In this document: positions 1-7,751 of the stretch, one piece after another | Layout of the letters: each line of letters begins with the position of its first letter | Numbering within the stretch: position 1 is the stretch's first letter | Assembly (NCBI RefSeq): GCF_002218065.1 | Contig: NZ_BDUB01000001.1 | Coordinates: 4,249,118-4,313,117, forward strand | DNA length: 64,000 nt | Direction of reading: 5' to 3' | From: Nodularia sp. NIES-3585 | GTDB taxonomy: Bacteria > Cyanobacteriota > Cyanobacteriia > Cyanobacteriales > Nostocaceae | Notes under the pieces: model-generated | Database searches by the model: none | The model's input: the letters and a program-made list of their open reading frames with translations, nothing else | What the model was told of the DNA's origin: nothing | Made by a program: the position numbers and the translations under genes

Positions 1-412
1 AAATTGGTTCTTGGCTATCACTAATACCATTATTTATGGGAGAATTCCAGGTAATGTCAAAGTAGTTAGCATGAATGGAATTAACACCATTTTCTAGCAC
101 ATTCATCAGATATTGATTTTGGCTAGCATAAGCCATATGGTTAGGAACAATATCTTGCAGCCAACCCATATTATGCTTTTTTAACTCTTCAGTTAAAACT
201 GTAAAATCTTCTTGTGTTCCTAATTCGGGATTTAATTGATTGGGATCAACTATATCATAACCGTGGGTGCTATTTGGTTTCGCTTTAAATATTGGTGATG
301 CGTAAAGGTCGGAAATGCCTAATTCATTCAGATAATTGATGATTTTTTTGGCTGAGTTAAAATCAAATTGGGCATTAAATTGAATGCGATAAGTTGCTGT
401 GGGTATTCGCAT
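1..412 (-). CDS. treY: Maltooligosyltrehalose synthase TreY, N-terminal part (runs off left edge)
   Basis: About 137 residues of the N-terminus are present, starting MRIPTATYRIQFN, the usual opening of TreY (GH13 family). The enzyme isomerises the terminal alpha-1,4 bond of maltodextrins to an alpha,alpha-1,1 bond, giving maltooligosyltrehalose for TreZ to cleave. The visible part has the first beta-alpha units of the barrel, with YASPIFKA, STHGYDIVDP and DIVPNHMA, which belong to the conserved GH13 region I. It lies 135 bp downstream of treZ on the same strand, so the two are probably co-transcribed; a repeat fills the gap. In Nostoc relatives a trehalase gene often follows treY, but that would lie outside this window. 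The catalytic residues are also beyond the edge. Cytoplasmic. Confidence 0.9.
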   Translation of the reverse strand, partial: MRIPTATYRIQFNAQFDFNSAKKIINYLNELGISDLYASPIFKAKPNSTHGYDIVDPNQLNPELGTQEDFTVLTEELKKHNMGWLQDIVPNHMAYASQNQYLMNVLENGVNSIHANYFDITWNSPINNGISDSQEPI

Positions 413-438
413 AGGAAACTAACTCCTTTTTTATCGTA

Positions 439-590
439 TACCGCAGAGGCGCAGAGTTCACAGAGAAGAGAGAATATGGATTTGTTTCGCGCAAAGGTAC
501 AAAGAAAAATAAAGGTAATTTTGGCATTTCATATTCTGATTCAGCTTTTATTTCTTTCTCTCTCTGCGTTCTCTGTGTCTCTGTGGTTCG
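439..590. repeat. Intergenic inverted repeat (CGCAGAGG / CCTCTGCG type)
   Basis: Two imperfect arms rich in GCAGAG and CTCTGCG (about 439-475 and 553-590) face each other across a short AT-rich centre containing TTTTGGCATTTCATATTC. The same centre and one arm recur near 54622-54700. This is a dispersed intergenic repeat of a kind common in Nostocales. The right arm is read as the last codons of treZ. Confidence 0.6.
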
Positions 591-2413
591 TTATCTAAAT
601 TATTTTCATAAACGGCGAAACTGTGCTTGGGGAGGGTTAATTCTTGATTTGATTGAGCTTTTTGTGATAAGTTTGAACCACTACCTAACCATTTTTTTTC
701 AGCAGAATCTAAAATTTTGAGCCAATTGTTACCTGTAAATTCTTGACTAAATGTGATGTCACAGTTATTAAAGTTCATTACACAGAATATTTGATTATTT
801 TCGCTATATCTAAACCATGAAATCAGCTTTTTTTCTTCATTAAACCCTATTTGTAAATTTTCTCTTTCCCGTTTCAATAAGGCTGGGTTATGGCTGCGTA
901 TTTGAATGAGTTTTTTGTAAAAAGATAATAAAACTTGATGTTTGCCTGATTGGCGTTTCTCCCAATTCATCTGACAAGTATTAAAAGTGTTCAGTGATTC
1001 TGGGTCTGGTGGTTCTCTTTGGGAAGAGAAAGCCAAAAATTCTTGTTTACGTCCTTCTCTAACTGCTTTGACTAAATCTGGGTCTGAGTGACTGATAAAG
1101 TAGATGAAGGGCGATTCTTCACCATATTCTTCTCCCATAAATAACAAGGGAATATAGGGAGAAAGTAAGACTACGCCAGCAGCTAATTTTAAAGATTCAA
1201 AATCTACTAATTGTGATAATCTTTCGCCTAAAACTCTGTTACCTATTTGGTCATGATTTTGGCTGGCTACTATAAATTGTGAGGGCGAGCGATCGCCTGC
1301 ATAATTTCCGTGGTAACGTTGGCGATAATGGGAATATTTCCAGTCGTAAACAAAGCTATCTTTGTAAGCTTTTACTAAATGTTCGCACTTGCCAAAGTCG
1401 GCGTAGTAACCAGTGCGATCGCCTGTCAATAAACTATATAATGAATGGTGAAAATCATCACTCCATTGGGCATCAATTCCATAACCGCCTAACTCAGGAG
1501 GGCGAATTATCCGTGGGTCATTTAAATCACTTTCAGCAATTAAATAAAGTTTCCGTCCTTGTTGCTGAGAAAGTGTAGTCACATTTTCTGCGAGTTCGGC
1601 TAAAAAGTGTTTTGCACCCAAATCGTAAATAGCATCAATTGCATCCAAGCGTAAAGCATCAATATGAAATTCCCCTAGCCAGTAAAGTGCATTTTGAATA
1701 AAAAATTGACGCACATCATAACTATGGGCATGATCAAAATTAATCGCACTTCCCCAAGGAGTATGATAACTTTCTGTAAAATAAGGGGCAAACCGACTTG
1801 TGTAATTACCTTCTGGGCCAAAGTGGTTATAAACCACATCTAAAATTACAGCTATTCCTTGTTGATGACAAGCATCAACTAATTGCTTTAATTGATTAGG
1901 TCCACCATAAGAATTCTGCACAGCAAAGGGATATACGCCATCATAACCCCAATTGCGACTGCCTGGAAATTGAGCCACTGGCATGAGTTCAATGGCATTT
2001 ATCCCTAAATCTCGTAAATCTGCAAGTCGGGGAATAATGGCTGGAAAAGTTCCTTGTGGGGTGAAAGTCCCAACGTGTAACTCATACATAATCATGGTTT
2101 CCAAAGGAATACCAGACCAATTGTTGTCATTCCAAACAAAGCTGTGATTTATGACTTGGGAAGGACTATGTACATCCAGAGGCTGAAAATTTGATCCGGG
2201 GTCAGGTCTAGATTCACTATTATTTAATTGATAGAAATAACAGGTTCCTGGTTCAATATCTTTAGCGGTAACTTGCCAATATCCCCCTTGTTGGCGCATA
2301 GGTAGTAAGCGCTGGTCAGGAGAAACAATTTCTAAGGCGACACTTTCTAAATGCGGTCCCCAAACTGTAAACTCACAAACACCGTCACCGAGATAATGAG
2401 CGCCAATTTTCAT
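548..2413 (-). CDS. treZ: Malto-oligosyltrehalose trehalohydrolase TreZ
   Basis: GH13 enzyme of about 620 residues that releases trehalose from maltooligosyltrehalose in the cytoplasm. An N-terminal CBM48-like domain is followed by the (beta/alpha)8 barrel. The catalytic triad motifs are visible: nucleophile Asp in ALRLDAID (around 265), acid/base Glu in LIAESDLND (around 300) and the stabilising Asp in SQNHDQIGN (around 390). I prefer the ATG at 2413 (MKIGAHYLG), which has AGGA six bases upstream; an in-frame ATG at 2431 is also possible. treY follows in the same direction. Oddity: the last 14 or so residues (NEPQRHRERRERKK) are not enzyme-like. They are the translation of a dispersed repeat, so the native stop codon seems to have been lost to repeat invasion. 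Confidence 0.93.
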   Translation of the reverse strand: MKIGAHYLGDGVCEFTVWGPHLESVALEIVSPDQRLLPMRQQGGYWQVTAKDIEPGTCYFYQLNNSESRPDPGSNFQPLDVHSPSQVINHSFVWNDNNWSGIPLETMIMYELHVGTFTPQGTFPAIIPRLADLRDLGINAIELMPVAQFPGSRNWGYDGVYPFAVQNSYGGPNQLKQLVDACHQQGIAVILDVVYNHFGPEGNYTSRFAPYFTESYHTPWGSAINFDHAHSYDVRQFFIQNALYWLGEFHIDALRLDAIDAIYDLGAKHFLAELAENVTTLSQQQGRKLYLIAESDLNDPRIIRPPELGGYGIDAQWSDDFHHSLYSLLTGDRTGYYADFGKCEHLVKAYKDSFVYDWKYSHYRQRYHGNYAGDRSPSQFIVASQNHDQIGNRVLGERLSQLVDFESLKLAAGVVLLSPYIPLLFMGEEYGEESPFIYFISHSDPDLVKAVREGRKQEFLAFSSQREPPDPESLNTFNTCQMNWEKRQSGKHQVLLSFYKKLIQIRSHNPALLKRERENLQIGFNEEKKLISWFRYSENNQIFCVMNFNNCDITFSQEFTGNNWLKILDSAEKKWLGSGSNLSQKAQSNQELTLPKHSFAVYENNLDNEPQRHRERRERKK

Positions 2414-2923
2414 CATAAATCCTGATACCATTTCTTTGTAAAAAACCGCGCAAAATTTCTTCTTCTTTCCTTATTTCTTCTTTCTTCTTTCTTCTTTCTT
2501 TGTGTACTTTGCGTACTTTGCGGTTCGTTCCTAGACCACACAACTTATCATGCAGAATTGGTCTAAATTGAATTTAACTCGGCAATGATGCTTTTTATTC
2601 CATCAGTGGGAGGAACCATGATTTAACTAGCAATGTGCTAAGACGTAGATTTATGTAAATTATTTAAGTATTGAAGATAACAATGTTAATAAAAATAATT
2701 TTAAAATCAAATAACAAATATCTATCCGAAGATTGTAATCAGAATGTAAATATTTTTTGTAATATGATTACGAGACTTTTTAATATCAACCTCAAAAATA
2801 ATTAGCTATAAAAATAAAAGGCTAAAAGCTAAATAAACAATAGGGCAGTAATTACATAAAGAAAAAAAATCGCGGAATCAAATGCAAATTTGCCCTAAAT
2901 CAGGCACTTAAGGAGAAAAGAAT
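2414..2923. other. Gene-free stretch between treZ and the SDR gene
   Basis: This holds a polypyrimidine tract on the plus strand (about 2457-2502, CTT/TTC repeats) running into a repeat arm with TTTGCGTACTTTGCGGTTCG. After that it is very AT-rich to the next gene. The two flanking genes are divergent, so both promoters must lie here, but I could not choose convincing -35/-10 boxes. Confidence 0.5.
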
Positions 2924-3892
2924 ATGCCACGACCGATTAGAAATTCAGTCATCGTAATTACAGGTGCATCATCAGGTATTGGACGCGCCACAGCGTTGGA
3001 GTTTGCCAAACAGCGCGCTACTTTACTGCTAGCAGCACGAAATGAAAAAGCTTTAGAGGAAGTAGCCCAAGACTGCCAACGCCTGGGTGCAACTGCTGTA
3101 GCCATGCGAACCGATGTCAGTAGAGAGTCAGCAGTTCAAGACTTAGCACATCGCGCGATCGCTTCCTTTGGGAGAATTGATGTTTGGGTGAATAATGCCG
3201 CCGTTAGTCTATTTGCCCGGTTTGAGGAATCACCCCCGGATCTTTTTCGTCAAGTAATTGACACAAATCTATTTGGTTACATTTATGGTGCGCGTGCTGT
3301 CCTACCGCACTTCCGGGAACAGGGTAGCGGTAACTTAATTAATGTTTCTTCGGTGGTCGGCGCAACTGGTCAACCATACACCAGTGCTTACACCATCAGC
3401 AAATATGCTATTCGTGGTCTGTCAGACTCTCTGAGGATGGAATTGTATTTAGATAATGCCAAGGATATTCATGTCTGCACAGTATTACCAGGTTCCATCG
3501 ATACACCTATTTTTCAACACGCAGCTAATTACACTGGTCGTAAAACTAAGGCAATGTCCCCTGTATACCCAGCCAAACAGGTAGCTGAAGCCATTGTGGG
3601 GTTAGTGAATAAACCAGAGCGAGAAATTGTTGTTGGTCAATCTGTTTACTTGATGCTTTTGCAGAAAACCTTGGCACCTGACCTATTTGAACCGATGATG
3701 GCCAAGCAAGTTGATCAGGATCATTTTCAGGATCACAAACCAGCCCCCCTCAGTGATGGCAATGTATTTGAGTCTACGCACGACTATACAGGCATCAGTG
3801 GTAATTGGTTAGGTACTGGCGGTATTACATCCCAAGATGTTTGGGATATGGCTAGAGAGACAGCACAGAAAATAGGTTTACCCCTTTCTTAA
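2924..3892 (+). CDS. Short-chain dehydrogenase/reductase (SDR) family protein
   Basis: A 322-residue classical SDR. The cofactor motif TGASSGIG is at residues 13-20, NNAA at 90-93, the active-site Ser in NVSSVVG near 142-143, and the YTISK Tyr/Lys pair at 156 and 160. Such enzymes carry out NAD(P)(H)-dependent oxidation or reduction of alcohols and ketones; the substrate cannot be told. About 75 residues beyond the Rossmann core (ending GNWLGTGG...) are typical of the longer 'SDR family oxidoreductase' group in cyanobacteria. A good ribosome site (AAGGAG) lies 8 bases before the ATG. A broken hydrolase gene follows in the same direction 22 bp later, suggesting a former operon. Confidence 0.85.
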   Translation: MPRPIRNSVIVITGASSGIGRATALEFAKQRATLLLAARNEKALEEVAQDCQRLGATAVAMRTDVSRESAVQDLAHRAIASFGRIDVWVNNAAVSLFARFEESPPDLFRQVIDTNLFGYIYGARAVLPHFREQGSGNLINVSSVVGATGQPYTSAYTISKYAIRGLSDSLRMELYLDNAKDIHVCTVLPGSIDTPIFQHAANYTGRKTKAMSPVYPAKQVAEAIVGLVNKPEREIVVGQSVYLMLLQKTLAPDLFEPMMAKQVDQDHFQDHKPAPLSDGNVFESTHDYTGISGNWLGTGGITSQDVWDMARETAQKIGLPLS

Positions 3893-3914
3893 AGCCGAGA
3901 CTCGCCCAACAAAT

Positions 3915-4724
3915 ATGAGTTTACGTAAAGGGAGATTGCAGAATCAGTATACTATCGTTGATGGTTTATCGATGCACTCGCGGGTATCAGCCAAACTAGT
4001 AGATGCGCCCGTAGTGATTTTGGTGCATGGACTTGTGGTTTCCAGTAGTTAAATGATGCCAACTGCGGAATTACTAGCAACTGATTACCGAGTATATGCA
4101 CCAGATTTTCCTGGTTATGGTAAAAGTGACAAGCCAAAACACACACTAGAACTGCCCGAATTGGCAGAAACTTTGTGTAAATGGATGGATGCAGTGGGCA
4201 TTCAACGCGCCACCATGCTAGGTAATTCCTTTGGTTGTCAGATTATAGTTGAATTTGCTGTACGTTATGGCGATCGCATCGAAAGAGCAATATTACAAGG
4301 GCCAACCATCGACCGCCACGCCCGCACTTTACCGCAGCAAATGTGGCGTTTACTACTCAATTCTCCCTTAGAAGACCCATCCCAGGCTCCTCTGCAAGCT
4401 TACGATTATTGGCAAGCTGGATGGTCGCGCCTTGTTCGTACTGTGCAAATATCCCTATCAGACCGCATTGAGGAAAAACTCCCATATATGCACGTACCGA
4501 CATTAGTTGTACGTGGTCAAGAAGACCCAGTTGTGCCGCAACAGTGGGCTGAGGAAGTAGTGCAGCTTTTGCCAAATGCCCGACTGGTGGTGATTCCCGG
4601 TGGTGGACATACCCTGAATTACAGCAGACCTCTGGAATTAACCCGCGTCACTCGTGCCTTTATGGCCGCTACAGAATCGCCTTTTGTAAATCAGGATAAA
4701 TTCAATGCAAACGCCCATATATAA
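3915..4724 (+). pseudogene. Alpha/beta hydrolase broken by an in-frame stop
   Basis: Reading from the ATG at 3915, the protein runs through the oxyanion-region motif LVHGL and then meets TAA at 4050-4052, directly followed in frame by ATGATG. After the stop the same frame continues for 223 codons with the nucleophile elbow GNSFG, the acid region RGQEDPVVP and the His motif GGGHT. Related hydrolases commonly have Tyr at the stop position (HGL...SSRYM), so a single TAT to TAA change would explain it. Restart of translation at the ATG after the stop could yield a protein without its first beta strands and oxyanion loop, which I expect to be inactive. The substrate is unknown. The 3' end overlaps the next gene by 20 bp. 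Confidence 0.8.
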
Positions 4725-5247
4725 TCGGATGTTGGCTTCCTTCATGGCACAATTCCGGGTGGCTCCGCCCTACATTGCCGGATTTGACTCTGGTACAGCC
4801 ATGCTCCGCGCCACTGCTGCTTACTTGCGCGGTGATGATTTTCCCAGAATGGGGACATTGCCGACTGCTCTAGAACCAATTGCCACTGCTCTCAACCAGC
4901 TACCTCCACAAGCTAAAGAATTAATCTATACAGTTAGTAGTGCCGGGGAATCCATCCCGCCCGGACGATTGGGAGATGTCAGTTCTGAGGTAGTCTCAGA
5001 GTGGATGGTCAGTGAATATCCCCAAAATGAGTATCAGGCGGTAGCAATTGGTTCTGCCAGTGGGGCGCTGGTGCATCTGTGTGCGGCACTGGGTATGCCT
5101 TGGCTACCCCAAACTTTTCTGATTCCGGTGCTGTATCCTGAATTGCATCCCGACGAGCCAAAAAAGGCGATGGAGTGGGGTAGACAGAAAGCCCAGCTGC
5201 TGCTGGATGCCAATCCTGATCTGCAATTACCAAAAATTTGGGTTTAA
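4705..5247 (+). CDS. Conserved hypothetical protein, probably C-terminally truncated
   Basis: A 180-residue product, MQTPIYNRM to LPKIWV, overlapping the 3' end of the broken hydrolase gene by 20 bp, which suggests translational coupling. I do not recognise a characterised family. The segments FDSGTAMLRATAAYLRG and VAIGSASGALVHL look like a folded, Gly/Ala-rich globular protein. The frame stops within a few codons of a dispersed palindromic repeat (5251-5290), and the end gives no impression of a natural C-terminus, so a longer ancestral gene may have been cut here. It may act with the adjacent SDR and hydrolase; this is inference from position only. Confidence 0.55.
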   Translation: MQTPIYNRMLASFMAQFRVAPPYIAGFDSGTAMLRATAAYLRGDDFPRMGTLPTALEPIATALNQLPPQAKELIYTVSSAGESIPPGRLGDVSSEVVSEWMVSEYPQNEYQAVAIGSASGALVHLCAALGMPWLPQTFLIPVLYPELHPDEPKKAMEWGRQKAQLLLDANPDLQLPKIWV

Positions 5248-5295
5248 AGCCTCTCTGCGAGACGCTACGCGAACGCCCTTGGAGGGCGACTTTCA
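5248..5295. repeat. Short palindromic repeat (GACGCTACGCGAACGCCC type)
   Basis: GC-rich stretch with GCGAGACGCTACGCGAACGCC and GGAGGGCGAC. It belongs to a family of small palindromic repeats also seen at 24931-24955, 25363-25386, 37976-37998 and about 38780-38800. It sits exactly at the 3' end of the truncated upstream gene. Confidence 0.6.
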
Positions 5296-5333
5296 TCATG
5301 TTATATTATTTTGCGTAGAAGTTGTTCACGCAA

Positions 5334-5465
5334 ATGATAGTTTTAGAATTTAAAGTACAAGGCAAAACAACTCAATATGCTGCTATGGATGAAGCGATAA
5401 GAACGGCTCAAATTTGTATTGAGTTGGGTCGAGGGGGAGTATTAGCTCCCGCCCCTCCCAATTAG
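5334..5465 (+). pseudogene. TnpB (IS200/IS605-type) N-terminal relic
   Basis: A 43-codon frame starting MIVLEFKVQGKTTQYAAMDE and continuing AIRTAQ. This matches the usual first two dozen residues of cyanobacterial TnpB/OrfB accessory nucleases (ME-LEFKA-GK--Q---IDEAIRT-Q). After AQ the similarity ends and the frame runs into unrelated sequence and a stop. None of the RuvC or zinc-finger parts are present, so this is a dead fragment. The rest of the gap up to 5626 holds a CCCCACC-type repeat and a basic 28-codon frame (5500-5586) that I cannot assign. Confidence 0.6.
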
Positions 5466-5626
5466 AACCTCACCCCCACCCCCTTTCCTTGAGACTTTGA
5501 TGCAAGTTAAAAAGGCGACAGTTACCAAAACTGTAACAGTGAAGAAATATCGAGCTACTCAGAACTATTCTAAGTATGTGCAATAGCGTAAACATCACCG
5601 AATAAATTGAGTGTGGGGATTTAGCA

Positions 5627-7645
5627 ATGTCTTACCTAATTCCGTCCAAAATGTGGCAGCGAGTCAGTATTTTAACACTACTGTTGTTAATACCATCAGT
5701 AGGAATTGCAGTTTTACATCAGTCTCTGACAAATGCCATCCCAGCCGATCAAAGTACTTCAAACAAGTCCATTTTACCCAATCACCCGGACTATCAAGCA
5801 CTCCAGGCATTAGTCAAAAATTATAGTTGTGTCGTCACCGTCCCAAACTTTGGCACTTCTCCTGTAACCAGGACAGAGTTTGCTACAGTCTTGAATACTT
5901 GTTTAGAAGCAACTAACTCTACAACAGTTGCCCAAACAGACCTAAAAACTCTGCGACGCTTACAGAGCGAATTTGCACCAGAGTTAGCAACCCTAAACAA
6001 TTCGCTCAATGAATTAGAAGCTCGTAGTGACATCACTCGCACTCAAACTACCAGAGAAGGTAATCAAGTTCAGTCTATCCCAAAGATACTACCCCCTAGT
6101 ATGCCATCTGCATCTGTCCGAAATCAAGCCGTTGTCAGTCCGAGTAGCCCTGCAATCCAATATGGTAGAAGTCTTGAGGGAATGGTCGCCCCTGAATCCC
6201 AAACAGGTGGCACATTCAACACAGAGAATTACAACCGGATTGAGGATAATCCTTTTCATCGCGTTAGTAATGAGCCTCTTTCCACTTTTTCTATAGATGT
6301 AGATACAGCATCTTACAGTAATATGCGACGGTTTATTACTCAAGGGCAATTACCACCCAAAGATGCCGTGCGGATAGAAGAATTGATTAACTACTTTACT
6401 TATAATTATCCTCAACCAAGAGGCGATCGCCCTTTTTCTGTCACTACTGAAGTTACTGCTGCTCCCTGGAATTCTCAACACAAGCTTGTCCAGGTAGGTT
6501 TACAAGGTAAACACCTCAACAATGAAACCTTACCACCCAGTAACCTAGTATTTCTGATTGATGTTTCTGGTTCTATGGATGAACCCGACAAATTACCCTT
6601 AGTACAACAGTCCCTGAAATTGCTAGTGAATGAACTGCGTCCTCAAGACCGGGTAAGTTTGGTAGTTTATTCAGGGAATGCTGGATTAGTATTACCTGCT
6701 ACCTCTGGGAGTGAGAAAGCAGAAATTCGGGCGGCCATTGACCGCTTGCGGGCTGGAGGCTCTACTGCTGGTGGTCAGGGGATTGAATTGGCTTACAATA
6801 TAGCCAAACAAAGCTTGATCAAGTCTGGTAATAATAGAGTCATTTTAGCGACTGATGGAGATTTTAACGTCGGTATTTCCAGTGATGCCGAATTGACTAG
6901 ATTAATTGAAACGAAACGAGGTCAGGGAATTTTTCTCACAGTTCTGGGGTTTGGGACTGGTAACTATAAAGACTCAAAAATGGAGCAACTAGCTAATAAG
7001 GGTAATGGCAACTACGCCTACATTGATACCTTATTGGAAGCTAAAAAAGTCCTAGTTAATGACATTCGGGGAACTCTGTTTACCATTGCCAAGGATGTGA
7101 AAATTCAGGTAGAGTTTAATCCCGCCAAAGTCCAAGCATACCGCTTGATTGGCTACGAAAACCGCTTGCTGCAAAACCAGGATTTCAATGATGATCAAAA
7201 AGATGCAGGGGAAATTGGGGCTGGTCATTCTGTCACAGCATTGTATGAGGTGATTCCCACTGGTACGAAGAGTGATGTAAAACTGCCGGAGGTAGACCCC
7301 TTACGGTATCAGCGTTCTGGTGTGACTACTCCAGATAGTGCCGATAATGAGATGATGTTGGTAAAACTCCGCTATAAGTTACCCCAGGACAGCACCAGTC
7401 AACTGATTACCCAAACCATCCGAGATAGTGATTTTAAAGCTGACCGCATAGCTTCGGCTAATCTGAGGTTTGCGGCTGCGGTGGCGACCTTTGGAATGGT
7501 GCTGCGTGACTCTGAATATAAGGGGAATGCGGATTTGGATTTGGTGATGAATTTGGCAACTCAAGCTAGGGGAGAAGATGAAGAGGGCTATCGGGGTGAG
7601 TTTATTCGCTTGGTGGAGCAATCTAAAGGATTGATTAGAAATTGA
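5627..7645 (+). CDS. VWA domain protein (YfbK-like) with SLH-like N-terminus
   Basis: A 672-residue exported protein. Residues 10-40 are a hydrophobic signal segment. Residues about 50-90 (YQALQALVKNY...TRTEFATVLNTC) resemble the SLH-like module that anchors cyanobacterial outer-membrane porins. Next comes the VWF_A N-terminal module (NPFHRVSNEPLSTFSIDVDTAS), then a VWA domain with a complete MIDAS start (DVSGS) and later ATDGDFN, and a C-terminal DUF3520-type region to the end. VWA domains bind partner proteins through a metal ion. The N-terminal module suggests attachment to peptidoglycan or the outer membrane, which is inference. It is transcribed alone and faces recN on the opposite strand. 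No enzymatic motif seen. Confidence 0.85.
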   Translation: MSYLIPSKMWQRVSILTLLLLIPSVGIAVLHQSLTNAIPADQSTSNKSILPNHPDYQALQALVKNYSCVVTVPNFGTSPVTRTEFATVLNTCLEATNSTTVAQTDLKTLRRLQSEFAPELATLNNSLNELEARSDITRTQTTREGNQVQSIPKILPPSMPSASVRNQAVVSPSSPAIQYGRSLEGMVAPESQTGGTFNTENYNRIEDNPFHRVSNEPLSTFSIDVDTASYSNMRRFITQGQLPPKDAVRIEELINYFTYNYPQPRGDRPFSVTTEVTAAPWNSQHKLVQVGLQGKHLNNETLPPSNLVFLIDVSGSMDEPDKLPLVQQSLKLLVNELRPQDRVSLVVYSGNAGLVLPATSGSEKAEIRAAIDRLRAGGSTAGGQGIELAYNIAKQSLIKSGNNRVILATDGDFNVGISSDAELTRLIETKRGQGIFLTVLGFGTGNYKDSKMEQLANKGNGNYAYIDTLLEAKKVLVNDIRGTLFTIAKDVKIQVEFNPAKVQAYRLIGYENRLLQNQDFNDDQKDAGEIGAGHSVTALYEVIPTGTKSDVKLPEVDPLRYQRSGVTTPDSADNEMMLVKLRYKLPQDSTSQLITQTIRDSDFKADRIASANLRFAAAVATFGMVLRDSEYKGNADLDLVMNLATQARGEDEEGYRGEFIRLVEQSKGLIRN

Positions 7646-7663
7646 ACGGAACCCCACCCCCAG

Positions 7664-7687
7664 CCCCTCCCCGCAAGCGAGGAGGGG
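7664..7687. repeat. REP-like hairpin between convergent genes
   Basis: CCCCTCC / GGAGGGG arms around a short GC loop, preceded by CCCCACCCCCAG. The same repeat type occurs at 11847-11870 and, without the hairpin, at about 5466-5488. It lies between the convergent VWA and recN genes and may limit read-through, but there is no clear T-run. Confidence 0.5.
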
Positions 7688-7751
7688 AGAAAAAACATAG
7701 CAGACGTTAGTCCTCATAACATTTCTATGTAAGGAGAGGGGAGAATTTGAG

